Positions 17,576 to 25,576 of a DNA stretch of 64,000 bases are shown here, one piece after another. A program made the translations under genes and the position numbers. The notes beneath the pieces were generated by a model, which was given only the letters and a program-made list of their open reading frames with translations, was not told the DNA's origin and did no database searches. Where the stretch lies: positions 1 to 64,000 of the forward strand of contig PDRZ01000015.1 in assembly GCA_002747035.1 (NCBI GenBank), written 5' to 3'. Numbering within the stretch: position 1 is the stretch's first letter; the number at the start of each line of letters is the position of its first letter. The DNA comes from Rhodobacterales bacterium. Its GTDB lineage: Bacteria; Pseudomonadota; Alphaproteobacteria; Rhodobacterales; Rhodobacteraceae.

Positions 17576-18277
17576 ATGAAATTTGCCAAGCCCCTCATTC
17601 CCGCGACTCTGGTGCGCCGTTACAAGAGATTTCTGGCGGATTGCACGCTGGAAGACGGGCAGGAGATCACCGCCCATTGTCCCAATCCCGGATCCATGCA
17701 GGGTCTGGCGGATGCGGGGATGAAAGTGTGGCTTGAGCCCAATGACGACCCCGGGAAGCGGTTGAAATACGGCTGGCGGCTGGTGGATCATGGCGCGGGC
17801 CATTTCAGTTGTGTTGATACGTCGGTGCCCAATCGTGCCCTGCGCAGGGCGCTTGAGGCGGGGGAGATTGCCGAGCTGGCCGCCTATGGTACCGTGCGCC
17901 CCGAGGTAAAATATGGTGAAAACAGCCGCGTTGATTTTCTGTTGCAGCAGGAGGGGTTGCCCGATTGTTATGTTGAGGTGAAGAGCGTCACCCTGATGCG
18001 CCAACAGGGGCTGGCCGAGTTTCCCGATAGCGTGACCAGACGGGGAACCAGGCATCTGGGTGAATTGGCCCGGGTGGCAGAGCAGGGGCACAGGGCGGTG
18101 ATACTTTACCTGGTGCAACGGACCGATTGTCATGGTTTCCAGGTGGCTGCGGATATTGACCCCGGCTATGCTAGGGCCGCGGAAACCGCCGCCGGTTGTG
18201 GGGTGGAGCGGTTGGTTTACACGGCCCGGATCAGCCCGCAGGAGATCACCATCGCGGGCGCGCTGGTGGGGGCGTAG
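17576..18277 (+). CDS. sfsA: SfsA, sugar fermentation stimulation protein homologue
   Basis: A 233-residue SfsA-family protein. Characteristic segments are KRYKRFLADC-like RRYKRFLADC, TAHCPNPGSM, SRVDFLL and CYVEVKSVTLM. The D-x(n)-E-x-K pattern (VDFLL then VEVKS) recalls a PD-(D/E)xK nuclease-like fold. In E. coli the protein binds DNA and was linked to maltose gene expression; its biochemical role is still unclear. It is upstream of map in the same orientation, separated by a perfect 17-bp inverted repeat, so the two are probably separate transcripts. Confidence 0.92.
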   Translation: MKFAKPLIPATLVRRYKRFLADCTLEDGQEITAHCPNPGSMQGLADAGMKVWLEPNDDPGKRLKYGWRLVDHGAGHFSCVDTSVPNRALRRALEAGEIAELAAYGTVRPEVKYGENSRVDFLLQQEGLPDCYVEVKSVTLMRQQGLAEFPDSVTRRGTRHLGELARVAEQGHRAVILYLVQRTDCHGFQVAADIDPGYARAAETAAGCGVERLVYTARISPQEITIAGALVGA

Positions 18278-18282
18278 GGTTT

Positions 18283-18331
18283 GCCGCCCTCTGGCGTCGC
18301 CCACCCACCCATCCCGACGCCAGAGGGCGGC
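18283..18331. terminator. Long perfect inverted repeat between sfsA and map
   Basis: GCCGCCCTCTGGCGTCG (18283-18299) and CGACGCCAGAGGGCGGC (18315-18331) pair over 17 bases with a 15-base loop, five bases after the sfsA stop. No T-run follows (ATCTTGAAC), so it may terminate poorly or act as an mRNA-end stabiliser. A related CCAGAGGGCG string occurs in the coding end of the GNAT gene near 7249, probably by chance. Confidence 0.6.
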
Positions 18332-18524
18332 ATCTTGAACAGGCATGGGATCACGGCGTTGAGCAGAGGCCCCCGAACCATTCCGATGCGTCATCCCATT
18401 CGGGTTTGCATCGTGTGTCAACGTACTCCTGAAACAGATTTATGTCGAAAACGTCTCTGGTACAGACAGGCGTTCCGGCCTACATAGAACCATGATCTTT
18501 AACTTTTCCAAGAGGTCCAGACCT

Positions 18525-19376
18525 GTGAGCGACACACATCAGGGGCGTATGACGCGCGACGGTATCCGCATTCACGACAAGGCGGATTTTGCCGGTATGC
18601 ACGCGGCGGGTGCGCTGGCGGCGCGAATTCTGGACGAGATTGCCGAACATGTACAAGCGGGTCAGACGACGGGTGAACTGGACCGGATCATCGAGGACAA
18701 GGTGACCGCCGCCGGGGCTAAATCGGCGACCATCGGGTATAAAGGGTACAAGCACGCGAGCTGTATTTCGTTAAACCATGTGGTGTGTCACGGCATTCCC
18801 GGATCAAAGGTGCCCAAGGGCAAGAATGAAAAGACCGCGCGCAAGCATGACGAGTTGATTGACGGTGATATTCTGAACATTGATGTGACCGTGATTGTCG
18901 ATGGGTGGTTCGGGGATACATCGCGCATGTACAGCGTGGGCACGATCAAACCCTTTGCCAGGCGGTTGATCGAGGTGACCCATGATGCGTTGATGAAGGG
19001 GATCGACGTTGTGCGCCCGGGGGCCACATTCGGCGATATCGGTCATGCGATCCAGGCCTATGTGGAAGCCCGGCGGATGAGCGTTGTGCGCGATTTCTGT
19101 GGCCATGGGTTGGGGCGTGTGTTCCATTCGCCGCCCAATGTGCTGCATTATGGCCGTGCAGGCACCGGGCCGGTGTTGGAAGAGGGCATGTTCTTTACCA
19201 TCGAGCCGATGGTGAACCTTGGCCACCCGGAAACCAGGGTATTGGCCGATGACTGGACCGCGATCACGCGGGACAAAACCCTGTCGGCCCAGTTTGAACA
19301 CTCTATTGGTGTTACGGCGGATGGATTCGAGATTTTCACGCTGTCGCCTGCGGGCAGGTTCCACCCGGCGAATTAA
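18525..19376 (+). CDS. map: Methionine aminopeptidase, type I
   Basis: Removes the N-terminal methionine of new proteins. With a start at the GTG at 18525 the protein has 283 residues and the five metal ligands fall at D120 (LNIDVT), D131 (FGDTS), H194 (CGHGLG), E227 (TIEP) and E258 (QFEHS), plus H89 in VCHGIPG. There is no N-terminal zinc-finger extension, so it is the bacterial type I form. An AGAGG ribosome-binding site 9 bases before the GTG favours that start; an in-frame ATG at 18492 would add 11 residues but has no visible ribosome-binding site. Confidence 0.93.
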   Translation: MSDTHQGRMTRDGIRIHDKADFAGMHAAGALAARILDEIAEHVQAGQTTGELDRIIEDKVTAAGAKSATIGYKGYKHASCISLNHVVCHGIPGSKVPKGKNEKTARKHDELIDGDILNIDVTVIVDGWFGDTSRMYSVGTIKPFARRLIEVTHDALMKGIDVVRPGATFGDIGHAIQAYVEARRMSVVRDFCGHGLGRVFHSPPNVLHYGRAGTGPVLEEGMFFTIEPMVNLGHPETRVLADDWTAITRDKTLSAQFEHSIGVTADGFEIFTLSPAGRFHPAN

Positions 19377-19443
19377 AGCGTATTGCGTGTGCATTGGTGT
19401 CAAAGCCTCTGCCTTTCGCCTTTGGCGTGGGCGCGGCTGCATG

Positions 19444-19513
19444 TATATCTGACGGGAGGGGATTTTGATCCCAAAATCCACGAAGCATCAGCGTAAATTC
19501 AACAACTTATAGC
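19444..19513 (+). repeat. Dispersed 72-bp intergenic repeat, copy A
   Basis: This stretch shares almost the whole of its length with 25295-25366 and with the reverse complement of 55851-55923: CTGACGGGAGGGGATTTTGA, then TCCCAAAA, GAAGCATCAGCGTAAA and a TTATAGCC end. Inside it GGGAT and ATCCC form a small hairpin. It lies between map and a small orphan ORF. It does not read as protein in any shared frame. See the finding on this family. Confidence 0.75.
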
Positions 19514-19625
19514 CACAAGGTACGGTCAGAAGTGTGTCGTTTGGCTGTGACCAGGGCTTGTAAACCTCCGCGAGCGGGCACATGATTGGTCCTTGCAACG
19601 CTTGCAACGAATGAGGCGCGCGACC

Positions 19626-19970
19626 ATGGAGTTGAAATTCCCACGAGAGAGAGATGATGAGCCTTTTGCCTGGGGTCTGTCCGGTGCGGAGCCGACAAAA
19701 ATCTGGGAGCGGTTTTCCCCGGCCTATGAGGCCCAGTTGGAGCGGCTTGTGATCGTGTTGCGGGAACTGGGCTTTGATCCTTACGTGGGTGGTGCAGGTT
19801 CGGAGGATGGCGAATATGTGCGGGCGGAGTATAAGGCGAACGACCGGATTGTTTTTTTCCAGCATCTTGAAGACCCGACCGAAGCGAAGTTTATCAAGGG
19901 GTTGAGCAGGGATGGCTTGCGACGCTGGATCAGCGAGACATGGGCATTGCCCGGGGCGGGTCCCGGGTGA
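19626..19970 (+). CDS. Hypothetical protein, 114 residues
   Basis: I do not recognise this protein. It is acidic at its start (MELKFPRERDDEPFAWGLSG), then a helix-rich middle (IWERFSPAYEAQLERLVIVL) and a mixed C-terminus with AKFIKGLSRDGLRRWISETW. There is no signal peptide, membrane segment or metal motif. Its amino-acid mix and third-position GC look like a real gene, unlike the antisense frame over it. The ATG at 19626 is chosen over one at 19593 because the extra residues are mostly Arg/Gln. It ends 18 bases from the convergent rsmD stop. Confidence 0.55.
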   Translation: MELKFPRERDDEPFAWGLSGAEPTKIWERFSPAYEAQLERLVIVLRELGFDPYVGGAGSEDGEYVRAEYKANDRIVFFQHLEDPTEAKFIKGLSRDGLRRWISETWALPGAGPG

Positions 19971-19988
19971 TCCGGGCCATCGCGGTGT

Positions 19989-20546
19989 TCAGACGCGGAA
20001 CAGGGAAATCGTCGTGTCGCCATAGCGGCGGGTGTCGAGTTGCTTCAGAGCCTCTGGCGGGGTCAGCGGGGCGCTGTCTTCCCACACCACAAACGCGCCG
20101 GGCGCAATCCATCCCCCGGCAAGAGCCGCCGCCATCGCCTTTTCTCCCAGCCCTTTGCCATAGGGCGGGTCAAGAAAGATCAGGCCAAATGGTGTATCCT
20201 CCTGCAACGGCAATCTGCGCGCGTCGCGGCGGATAAGCCGCGCGCGGTCCCCGACGCCAAGAAGGTCGATATTCTGACGGATCAGCCGTTGTGCCACCCG
20301 GCCATCGTCAACAAAGCTGGTATGCGCCGCACCGCGCGACAGGGCCTCAAGCCCCAGCGCACCCGTACCCGCAAACAGATCAAGCACCCGCGCCCCCGTC
20401 ACCGGGTCACCATACCGCCCGCCCAACAACACGTTGAACAGGCTTTCGCGCACCCGGTCCGTGGTTGGGCGCAGATGCGCGCCCTTGTCGCCCTTGCCCA
20501 CAGAGGCCAGCGCCCGGCCCCGGAAATCGCCGCCAATGATCCGCAT
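19989..20546 (-). CDS. rsmD: 16S rRNA (guanine(966)-N(2))-methyltransferase RsmD
   Basis: A 185-residue SAM-dependent methyltransferase that modifies G966 of 16S rRNA. It has the RsmD N-terminus MRIIGGDFRGRALASVGKG, the RPTTDRVRESLFNVL segment, the SAM loop VLDLFAGTGALGLEALSRGA and the catalytic LDPPYG (NPPY-type). Length is typical. Its ATG directly abuts the stop of the upstream flavoprotein gene, so the two are cotranscribed, although no functional tie is obvious. Confidence 0.95.
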   Translation of the reverse strand: MRIIGGDFRGRALASVGKGDKGAHLRPTTDRVRESLFNVLLGGRYGDPVTGARVLDLFAGTGALGLEALSRGAAHTSFVDDGRVAQRLIRQNIDLLGVGDRARLIRRDARRLPLQEDTPFGLIFLDPPYGKGLGEKAMAAALAGGWIAPGAFVVWEDSAPLTPPEALKQLDTRRYGDTTISLFRV

Positions 20547-21752
20547 TTACATCAGCGATTTAAGCGGCACCCCAGGGTCCGCCACAGCCGCCGGATCGGG
20601 GGATTTCCCGCCTTCGATCAATCGTTTCCCGATCATGTAGGCGCGCGGATCGTTGGCCGCGTCTACGGCCAGCAGGGTATCCCCGCCATAGTACCAGAAC
20701 GATACCGACCCATCCTTGTCTCCGGGGCGTGTCACCACGCGGTCATAGCCGGTGTTCAGCCCGGCAATCTGCAATTTGACGTCATACTGATCCGACCAGA
20801 ACCACGGCTTGGCCTGGTAATCCTTGCCCGCGCCCATCATGTTTTCGGCCACCACTTCGGCTTGATCAATCGCGTTGGGCACGCTTTCCAGCCGGATACG
20901 CGTGTCACGATAGGGGAAGCTGGCGCAGTCTCCGGCGGCAAAGATAGCAGGATCGCTGGTACGCCCCTGGGCGTCGGTCCTTATCCCGTTTTCCAGCACC
21001 AGCCCGGCCGCTTCGGCCAGCTCCGTGCCCGGCACAATCCCTACGCCGACAATCACGAAATCGACCTCAAGTTCGCGCCCATCCGTCAGGCGCGCACCGG
21101 TGACGCGGGTGTCGCCTGTCAGGGTTTCAAGCCCCACGCCTTCGATGATTTCGACCCCGTGGCCGGTATGCAGGGCGCGAAAGAAGTCGGAGGTTTCCGG
21201 CGCGGCGACCCGTTGCAGGATGCGGTCAGCCATTTCAACCAGCGTGACCTTGACCCCTTTCCTGGCGGCCACCGCCGCAGCCTCAAGCCCGATATAGCCG
21301 CCCCCGACGATCAGAACCCTGCGGCCTTCGGCGAACTCTGCCGCCATCCCATCAACATCCGCCAGCGTACGGACAACATGCACCCCCTCAAGATCCCCGC
21401 CAATTGCGGCGGGCAGGTGACGGGGCGCGGACCCGGTGGTCAGCGCCAGTTGGTCATAGCTCAGCACCTCGCCGCCCACGGTGACGGTCTTGGCTGCGGG
21501 GTCGATCACCTCAACCCGTTCCCCAAGGCGCAGGGAGATGTTGTTGTCGGCATAAAAACTTTCAGGACGCAGATAGAGCCGCTCCAGTTCCATATCGCCC
21601 AGCAGATAGGCCTTGGACAGGGGGGGGCGTTGATAGGGGGGCGCAGTCTCTTCGCCGATCAGCGTGATCTCACCCTCATACCCGGAATTGCGCAGCTTGG
21701 CGACAAGCGACGATCCGGCCTGACCTGCCCCGATGACGATGATATGGCCCAT
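20547..21752 (-). CDS. NAD(P)/FAD-dependent oxidoreductase, ferredoxin/rubredoxin-reductase type
   Basis: A 401-residue flavoprotein of the putidaredoxin/rhodocoxin-reductase class. It has the FAD dinucleotide motif GAGQAGSS (7-14), the active segment PPYQRPPLSKAYL, the NAD(P) motif VGGGYIGLEAAA, the second FAD motif IFAAGDCA, and a C-terminal reductase domain. Such enzymes pass electrons from NADH to a [2Fe-2S] ferredoxin serving a P450 or dioxygenase. No ferredoxin or oxygenase gene is nearby. It is divergent from a peroxiredoxin, with about 96 bases between starts, so an alternative is a role in peroxide defence; that is only a guess from position. Confidence 0.85.
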   Translation of the reverse strand: MGHIIVIGAGQAGSSLVAKLRNSGYEGEITLIGEETAPPYQRPPLSKAYLLGDMELERLYLRPESFYADNNISLRLGERVEVIDPAAKTVTVGGEVLSYDQLALTTGSAPRHLPAAIGGDLEGVHVVRTLADVDGMAAEFAEGRRVLIVGGGYIGLEAAAVAARKGVKVTLVEMADRILQRVAAPETSDFFRALHTGHGVEIIEGVGLETLTGDTRVTGARLTDGRELEVDFVIVGVGIVPGTELAEAAGLVLENGIRTDAQGRTSDPAIFAAGDCASFPYRDTRIRLESVPNAIDQAEVVAENMMGAGKDYQAKPWFWSDQYDVKLQIAGLNTGYDRVVTRPGDKDGSVSFWYYGGDTLLAVDAANDPRAYMIGKRLIEGGKSPDPAAVADPGVPLKSLM

Positions 21753-21848
21753 GGTAAATGCCTCTCCCGATGATAATCTCTCGCCCTGAGGCGTCGCGAG
21801 AGCCTATAACCGGACCCAGGGAAAACGCAATGACGGAGGATGTGGGAA

Positions 21849-22337
21849 ATGGCGATTTCAGTAGGGGATCGGTTGCCGGGGGGCGAAATGTGGCGGATGG
21901 GCGAAGGCGGTCCCGAAGCGGTGGATATGGAAAAGCTGACCCAAGGGCGCAAAGTGGTGTTGTTCGGCCTGCCCGCCGCGTTTTCAGGCACCTGTAGCGC
22001 GGCGCATCTGCCCAGCTTCATGCGCACACGCGACGGGTTTGCAGCCAAGGGCGTGGACGAGGTGGTCTGTATGGCCGTGAACGACGCCTTCACCATGGCC
22101 GCCTGGGACAAGGACATGGGCGCGGCCAAAGCGGGTGTGACGATGTTGGGTGATGCGGACGGGTCCTATACCCGCGCCCTGGGTCAGGAATTCGACTTTC
22201 CCCCGGCGGGACTCTACGGGCGCTGCAAACGGTTTTCGATGGTGATCGAAGACGGCACCGTTACCCATTTGATGGAAGAGCAAGAGGGCGGGGTATGTGA
22301 ACTGACCGCCGGTGAGGTTCTTCTGGACCAGCTCTGA
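21849..22337 (+). CDS. Peroxiredoxin, Prx5/AhpE-like
   Basis: A 162-residue thiol peroxidase of the Prx5 type. The peroxidatic cysteine is C49 in PAAFSGTC (42-49), matching PxxxS/TxxC. Two further cysteines occur, in YGRCKRF and GGVCEL; the last could act as resolving cysteine. GGAGGA at 21835-21840 lies 8 bases before the ATG at 21849, which decides the start over an ATG at 21840. It would reduce hydrogen or organic peroxides using glutaredoxin or thioredoxin. The divergent gene encodes a ferredoxin-reductase-like flavoprotein. Confidence 0.88.
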   Translation: MAISVGDRLPGGEMWRMGEGGPEAVDMEKLTQGRKVVLFGLPAAFSGTCSAAHLPSFMRTRDGFAAKGVDEVVCMAVNDAFTMAAWDKDMGAAKAGVTMLGDADGSYTRALGQEFDFPPAGLYGRCKRFSMVIEDGTVTHLMEEQEGGVCELTAGEVLLDQL

Positions 22338-22429
22338 GGATACGAGCGGGCGGGACTTGGGGCGGCACCTGAAGAAACGAATTGAAGAGATCGTGGTGCG
22401 CGTTGCATCAATGGGGTTTCAACCCCGCT

Positions 22430-22720
22430 TCAAAGCCCATCCAGTTTACGCGCCAGTTTCGCATCCAGCGCCGAAAGCCCGCCCGCGTCATGGGTGGTCA
22501 GAACCACGTGAACCCGACCGTACACGTTGCTCCATTCCGGGTGGTGGTTCCATTTCTCGCACCACAACGCGGCGCGGGTCATCCAGCCGAATGCCTCGGT
22601 GAAATCTTCAAACCGATAGGTTTTTTCGATCGCATCGCGCCCCTCGACCATGGACCAGCCGGTGTCGAACAAGGCGGGCAACAGGCTTTCCCGTGCGGTG
22701 TCGCTTAGAATTTCGTTCAA
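22430..22720 (-). CDS. phhB: Pterin-4a-carbinolamine dehydratase
   Basis: A 96-residue 4a-hydroxytetrahydrobiopterin dehydratase (DCoH/PCD family). The family core [16 protein letters not shown] and the catalytic histidines in [20 protein letters not shown] are present, with HH and the later H in the normal spacing. It recycles the pterin cofactor of aromatic amino-acid hydroxylases or serves pterin metabolism in general. No phenylalanine hydroxylase is nearby. Its ATG overlaps the stop of the upstream FemAB-like gene by 4 bases, so it is the last gene of the ridA-GDPD-FemAB-phhB cluster. Confidence 0.93.
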   Translation of the reverse strand: MNEILSDTARESLLPALFDTGWSMVEGRDAIEKTYRFEDFTEAFGWMTRAALWCEKWNHHPEWSNVYGRVHVVLTTHDAGGLSALDAKLARKLDGL

Positions 22721-23904
22721 TCGTGCTCCTCCTTCTGTTCGCGTCGGAACGGGCCATAGGCAGTCAGGATCTCGATCTCTTCGGCCACGGCGTTGCGTTC
22801 GGCCTCAAGATAATCGCCCACCGCCCTGGCAAAACCCGGATCGGCAATCCAGTGCAGCGCGTGACAGGTGGTGGGCAGGTATCCCCGCGCCAGCTTGTGT
22901 TCCCCCTGCGCCCCGGCTTCGACCGTTGCCAGACCCTGTGAAATCGCAAAGTCGATGGCCTGATAATAGCACAGTTCGAAATGCAGACAGGGGTGATCTT
23001 CGACACAGCCCCAGTAGCGGCCAAAAAGCGCGTAGCGTCCGATCATGTTGAGCGCGCCCGCCACATAGGCCCCGTCCCGTTCGGCGAGAATCAGAAGGAT
23101 ATCGTCGCGCAGTGTCTCCTGCGCGATGTCAAAGAAAGACCGGGTCAGGTAGGGCGCGCCCCATTTGCGCGCGCCCGTATCCTGGTAAAACCGCCAGAAC
23201 GCGTCCCAATGATAGGGTTCGATCTGATCCCCGGTGAACGCCACGATGCGCCCGCCAAAGGCCTGTGCCCGGGCACGTTCCTTGCGGATATTCTTGCGTT
23301 TGCGCGAACTCAGCGTGGCGAGGAACGCGTCGAAATCCGCGTAACCGCGGTTTTCCCAGTGGAATTGCTGGGTGGTGCGATGCAGCAACCCCATCTGTTT
23401 CCCCGCCTCCGCCTCGGCCCTGGTACAGAAGGTCAGGTGAAGCGAGGACAGTTCGTTTTCCGCCGCCAGTTGCACGGCACCCTGTATCAGCGCGGCTTGC
23501 CCGGTTGCCTCGTATCCCGGGCGGGTCAGCAACCGCCGCCCGGTGACAGGGGTAAAGGGCACGGCCACCTGTAGTTTCGGATAATACCGCCCACCGGCAT
23601 TTTCATAGGCATGTGCCCAGTTGTGATCAAAGATATATTCGCCCTGGGAATGGGATTTCGCATAAAGCGGGGCACAGGCGATGGGTAATTCACCCGCATA
23701 GGCCACAAGATAGCGGGGCTGCCATCCGGTGCCGGCGCCCACCGAGCCGCTCTGTTCAAGAGCGGAGAGGAACCTGTGGGTGGTAAAGGGGTCGAGGGGG
23801 TGCTCTGTTTCAGTGTCCGCACAGGCGCAGGCGTCCCAATCGCCTGCGGCGATCTGGGTCAGCGAGGTCAATACGCGGATTTCAATGGCGGTTTCGCGGG
23901 TCAT
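22717..23904 (-). CDS. GNAT/FemAB-like protein (COG3146 peptidogalycan-biosynthesis family)
   Basis: A 395-residue member of a widespread proteobacterial family with a doubled GNAT/FemAB fold. Typical segments are [73 protein letters not shown] and THCHALHWI-like [11 protein letters not shown]. Its function is unproven; related proteins are predicted to use aminoacyl or acyl donors. The ATG at 23904 starts at [10 protein letters not shown]; residues further upstream are an unconserved Arg/Pro-rich run. It sits 34 bases after the phosphodiesterase gene and overlaps phhB by 4 bases. Confidence 0.8.
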   Translation of the reverse strand: MTRETAIEIRVLTSLTQIAAGDWDACACADTETEHPLDPFTTHRFLSALEQSGSVGAGTGWQPRYLVAYAGELPIACAPLYAKSHSQGEYIFDHNWAHAYENAGGRYYPKLQVAVPFTPVTGRRLLTRPGYEATGQAALIQGAVQLAAENELSSLHLTFCTRAEAEAGKQMGLLHRTTQQFHWENRGYADFDAFLATLSSRKRKNIRKERARAQAFGGRIVAFTGDQIEPYHWDAFWRFYQDTGARKWGAPYLTRSFFDIAQETLRDDILLILAERDGAYVAGALNMIGRYALFGRYWGCVEDHPCLHFELCYYQAIDFAISQGLATVEAGAQGEHKLARGYLPTTCHALHWIADPGFARAVGDYLEAERNAVAEEIEILTAYGPFRREQKEEHD

Positions 23905-23938
23905 CAGGTGTTGAATGTGGGCCGTACGGGGGCACAGA

Positions 23939-24709
23939 TCAAGATGGGCGCGCGGCCATGTAGCCCTCGAAGGTGATGTTTTCAGCGATGTTGCGGGCCT
24001 CTGTCTCTTGCCGGGCCGAGGTGACGGTCCAGCACAGAATATGCGCGCCACCTGCCTTCAATTCGCCAAGGCGCGGGTTATGCAGGTCATGCACATTGTG
24101 GGATACAAATCCGGCGCCGACACGGGCGTAATCCGGGATCCGGGCAAGGCGATCACAGGTGGCGGGGGGCAGAAGGGGCCAATTCTGAGGATCATAGGCA
24201 CATGTGGTCAGGCCGCGTGGAATTTGGGGTGCCATGCGCGCCAGCGCCGCGACGGCATGGGGGTTGAAGGACATGAGGGCAACGGGACCCCGGTAGTCCT
24301 TCAGCGCCTGTGCCGTGGCATGTTCCAACGGACCCACATCGGGGCCCATCGCGCCGTCCTGATCCTTGATTTCAAACAACAGAGGCGCGTGGCCTGCCAC
24401 AAGGTCAAGGATGTCGGTCAGGGTGGGCACCCCTTCGCCATCGCCATGAAGCAGGGGGATGTTGGCCAGCGCGTCGGCTGTTTTCTGACGAATCGGCCCC
24501 GGGGTGCCGGTGAGCCGGGCAAGGTCATAATCGTGGAACACCATCGCCTGCCCATCCATGGACAACTGCAGGTCGATCTCGATGCCATAGCCTGCCGCGA
24601 CCGCCGCCCGAATGGCCGCCCGGGAGTTTTCCGGGCGGCCCTGGGAGATGTCGTGCAGGGCCCGGTGGGCCAGCGGTTGAGTCAGAAAGGCAGGATCGAG
24701 ATCGGGCAT
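23939..24709 (-). CDS. Glycerophosphodiester phosphodiesterase
   Basis: A 256-residue GDPD-family TIM-barrel enzyme that hydrolyses glycerophosphodiesters to glycerol-3-phosphate and an alcohol. The catalytic pieces are AHRALHD and ENS near the N-terminus, the metal ligands EIDLQLSMDG and the second catalytic histidine in VFHDYDLARLTG; EIKDQ lies further on. There is no signal peptide, so it is a cytoplasmic UgpQ-like form. It follows ridA by 9 bases. Phospholipid recycling is the expected role; no ugp transporter is seen in the window. Confidence 0.88.
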   Translation of the reverse strand: MPDLDPAFLTQPLAHRALHDISQGRPENSRAAIRAAVAAGYGIEIDLQLSMDGQAMVFHDYDLARLTGTPGPIRQKTADALANIPLLHGDGEGVPTLTDILDLVAGHAPLLFEIKDQDGAMGPDVGPLEHATAQALKDYRGPVALMSFNPHAVAALARMAPQIPRGLTTCAYDPQNWPLLPPATCDRLARIPDYARVGAGFVSHNVHDLHNPRLGELKAGGAHILCWTVTSARQETEARNIAENITFEGYMAARPS

Positions 24710-24718
24710 GGAGACGAG

Positions 24719-25183
24719 TCAGGCGATTTGGAAAATCGCTTCGATTTCAACGGCCACACCCAGCGGCAGGGACGCGGCGGATACGGCAGACCGCGCATGG
24801 CGTCCCGCATCGCCCAAGGCTTCGACCATGAAATCCGAGGCCCCGTTGATCACCATTGGCTGTTCGGTGAAATCGGCGGTGGAGTTGACAAAGCCCACCA
24901 GTTTGACAACCCGCACAAGCCGATCAATATCGCCGTCGGTCGCCGCCTTGAGCTGGGCCAGGAGCGAAATCGCACAGGTGCGCGCAGCGGCGGCCCCCGC
25001 GGCGGTGTCCATGGTATCGCCCAGCTTGCCGGTGATTAGCCCGTTGGCGTCGTTGGAAATCTGCCCCGAGACGTGGACAAGATCACCCACCTGTACGAAT
25101 GGCACATAGTTGGCGGCAGGGGCCGGGGCGTCGGGCAGGGTGACACCCAGTTCGGCAAGGCGGGTTTCGATTTTCGAGGTCAT
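24719..25183 (-). CDS. RidA-family protein
   Basis: A 154-residue RidA/YjgF-type protein of the longer subgroup (often about 150 residues, KIETRLAELGVTLP start). It has VHVSGQIS, the central RVVKLVGFVNSTADF and the C-terminal RSAVSAASLPLGVAVEIEAIF containing the conserved Arg and Glu of the active site. RidA hydrolyses reactive 2-aminoacrylate-type imines; the substrate of this subgroup is less certain. It is the first gene of the ridA-GDPD-FemAB-phhB cluster. Confidence 0.92.
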   Translation of the reverse strand: MTSKIETRLAELGVTLPDAPAPAANYVPFVQVGDLVHVSGQISNDANGLITGKLGDTMDTAAGAAAARTCAISLLAQLKAATDGDIDRLVRVVKLVGFVNSTADFTEQPMVINGASDFMVEALGDAGRHARSAVSAASLPLGVAVEIEAIFQIA

Positions 25184-25294
25184 GGGGTACTCCTATAGTT
25201 CGGCTTTGGGGGACGCTAGACCAGAACACCGGCCGACGACAAACGCGAAATGCGCATCTACGACAAAACCAGCGAAACTGGTGCCATTTGCTGT

Positions 25295-25366
25295 TATATA
25301 GCTGACGGGAGGGGATTTTGATCCCAAAAGTCGCGAAGCATCAGCGTAAAATCAAAGATACATAGC
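25295..25366 (+). repeat. Dispersed 72-bp intergenic repeat, copy B
   Basis: It runs from TATATAGCTGACGGGAGG to AAGATACATAGC and matches copies A (19444) and C (55851, inverted) nearly base for base in the core. Here it stands between ridA and matB, both on the minus strand, and its right end merges into a separate perfect 13-bp inverted repeat beginning at 25364. The varied gene context of the three copies argues against a simple terminator or operator role. Confidence 0.75.
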
Positions 25367-25399
25367 GTAACGGCGGGATCATAATTCCGCCGTTACGCT
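25364..25399. repeat. Perfect 13-bp inverted repeat next to repeat copy B
   Basis: AGCGTAACGGCGG (25364-25376) pairs exactly with CCGCCGTTACGCT (25387-25399) around a 10-base loop. No T-run follows on either strand. It may be a transcription end for matB or part of a mobile repeat. A shorter related string GCGTAACGCTGC occurs at 25560. Confidence 0.65.
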
Positions 25400-25576
25400 G
25401 TATTGCAGGATCACTCGACGCATGGACTTGGGTGACCTGATGCCCCGCCCCAAGGGCCCAACCATCGAGGATCGCGCTTTAGCGCGACCACAGTGGGCGG
25501 GAGCCCCCCGGTTGCCCCCGGTCGCCGTGTGTTTGCCGTGGTTTGGGGCTGCTAGCCTTGGCGTAACGCTGCACGG
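25400..25576. other. Non-coding stretch before matB end; no gene recognised
   Basis: This is the rest of a 393-bp gap between ridA and matB. It holds a short GC stem (CGCGCTTTAGCGCG near 25473) and GGGGCTG near 25545 pairing with CAGCCCC at 25588, the latter overlapping the matB end. A 57-codon plus-strand frame from 25422 has Pro/Ala-rich composition and no ribosome-binding site, so it is not called. A small RNA is possible but I recognise none. Confidence 0.4.

Noticed and set aside
20040-21773. 577-codon plus-strand frame over rsmD and the flavoprotein
   Set aside because: Spans two real genes antisense, with no recognisable domain and Arg/His-rich composition.
25400-25576. Possible SRP RNA or 6S RNA in the gap
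   Set aside because: The conserved GGAA tetraloop region of SRP RNA and the 6S central bulge are not visible; only generic GC stems.
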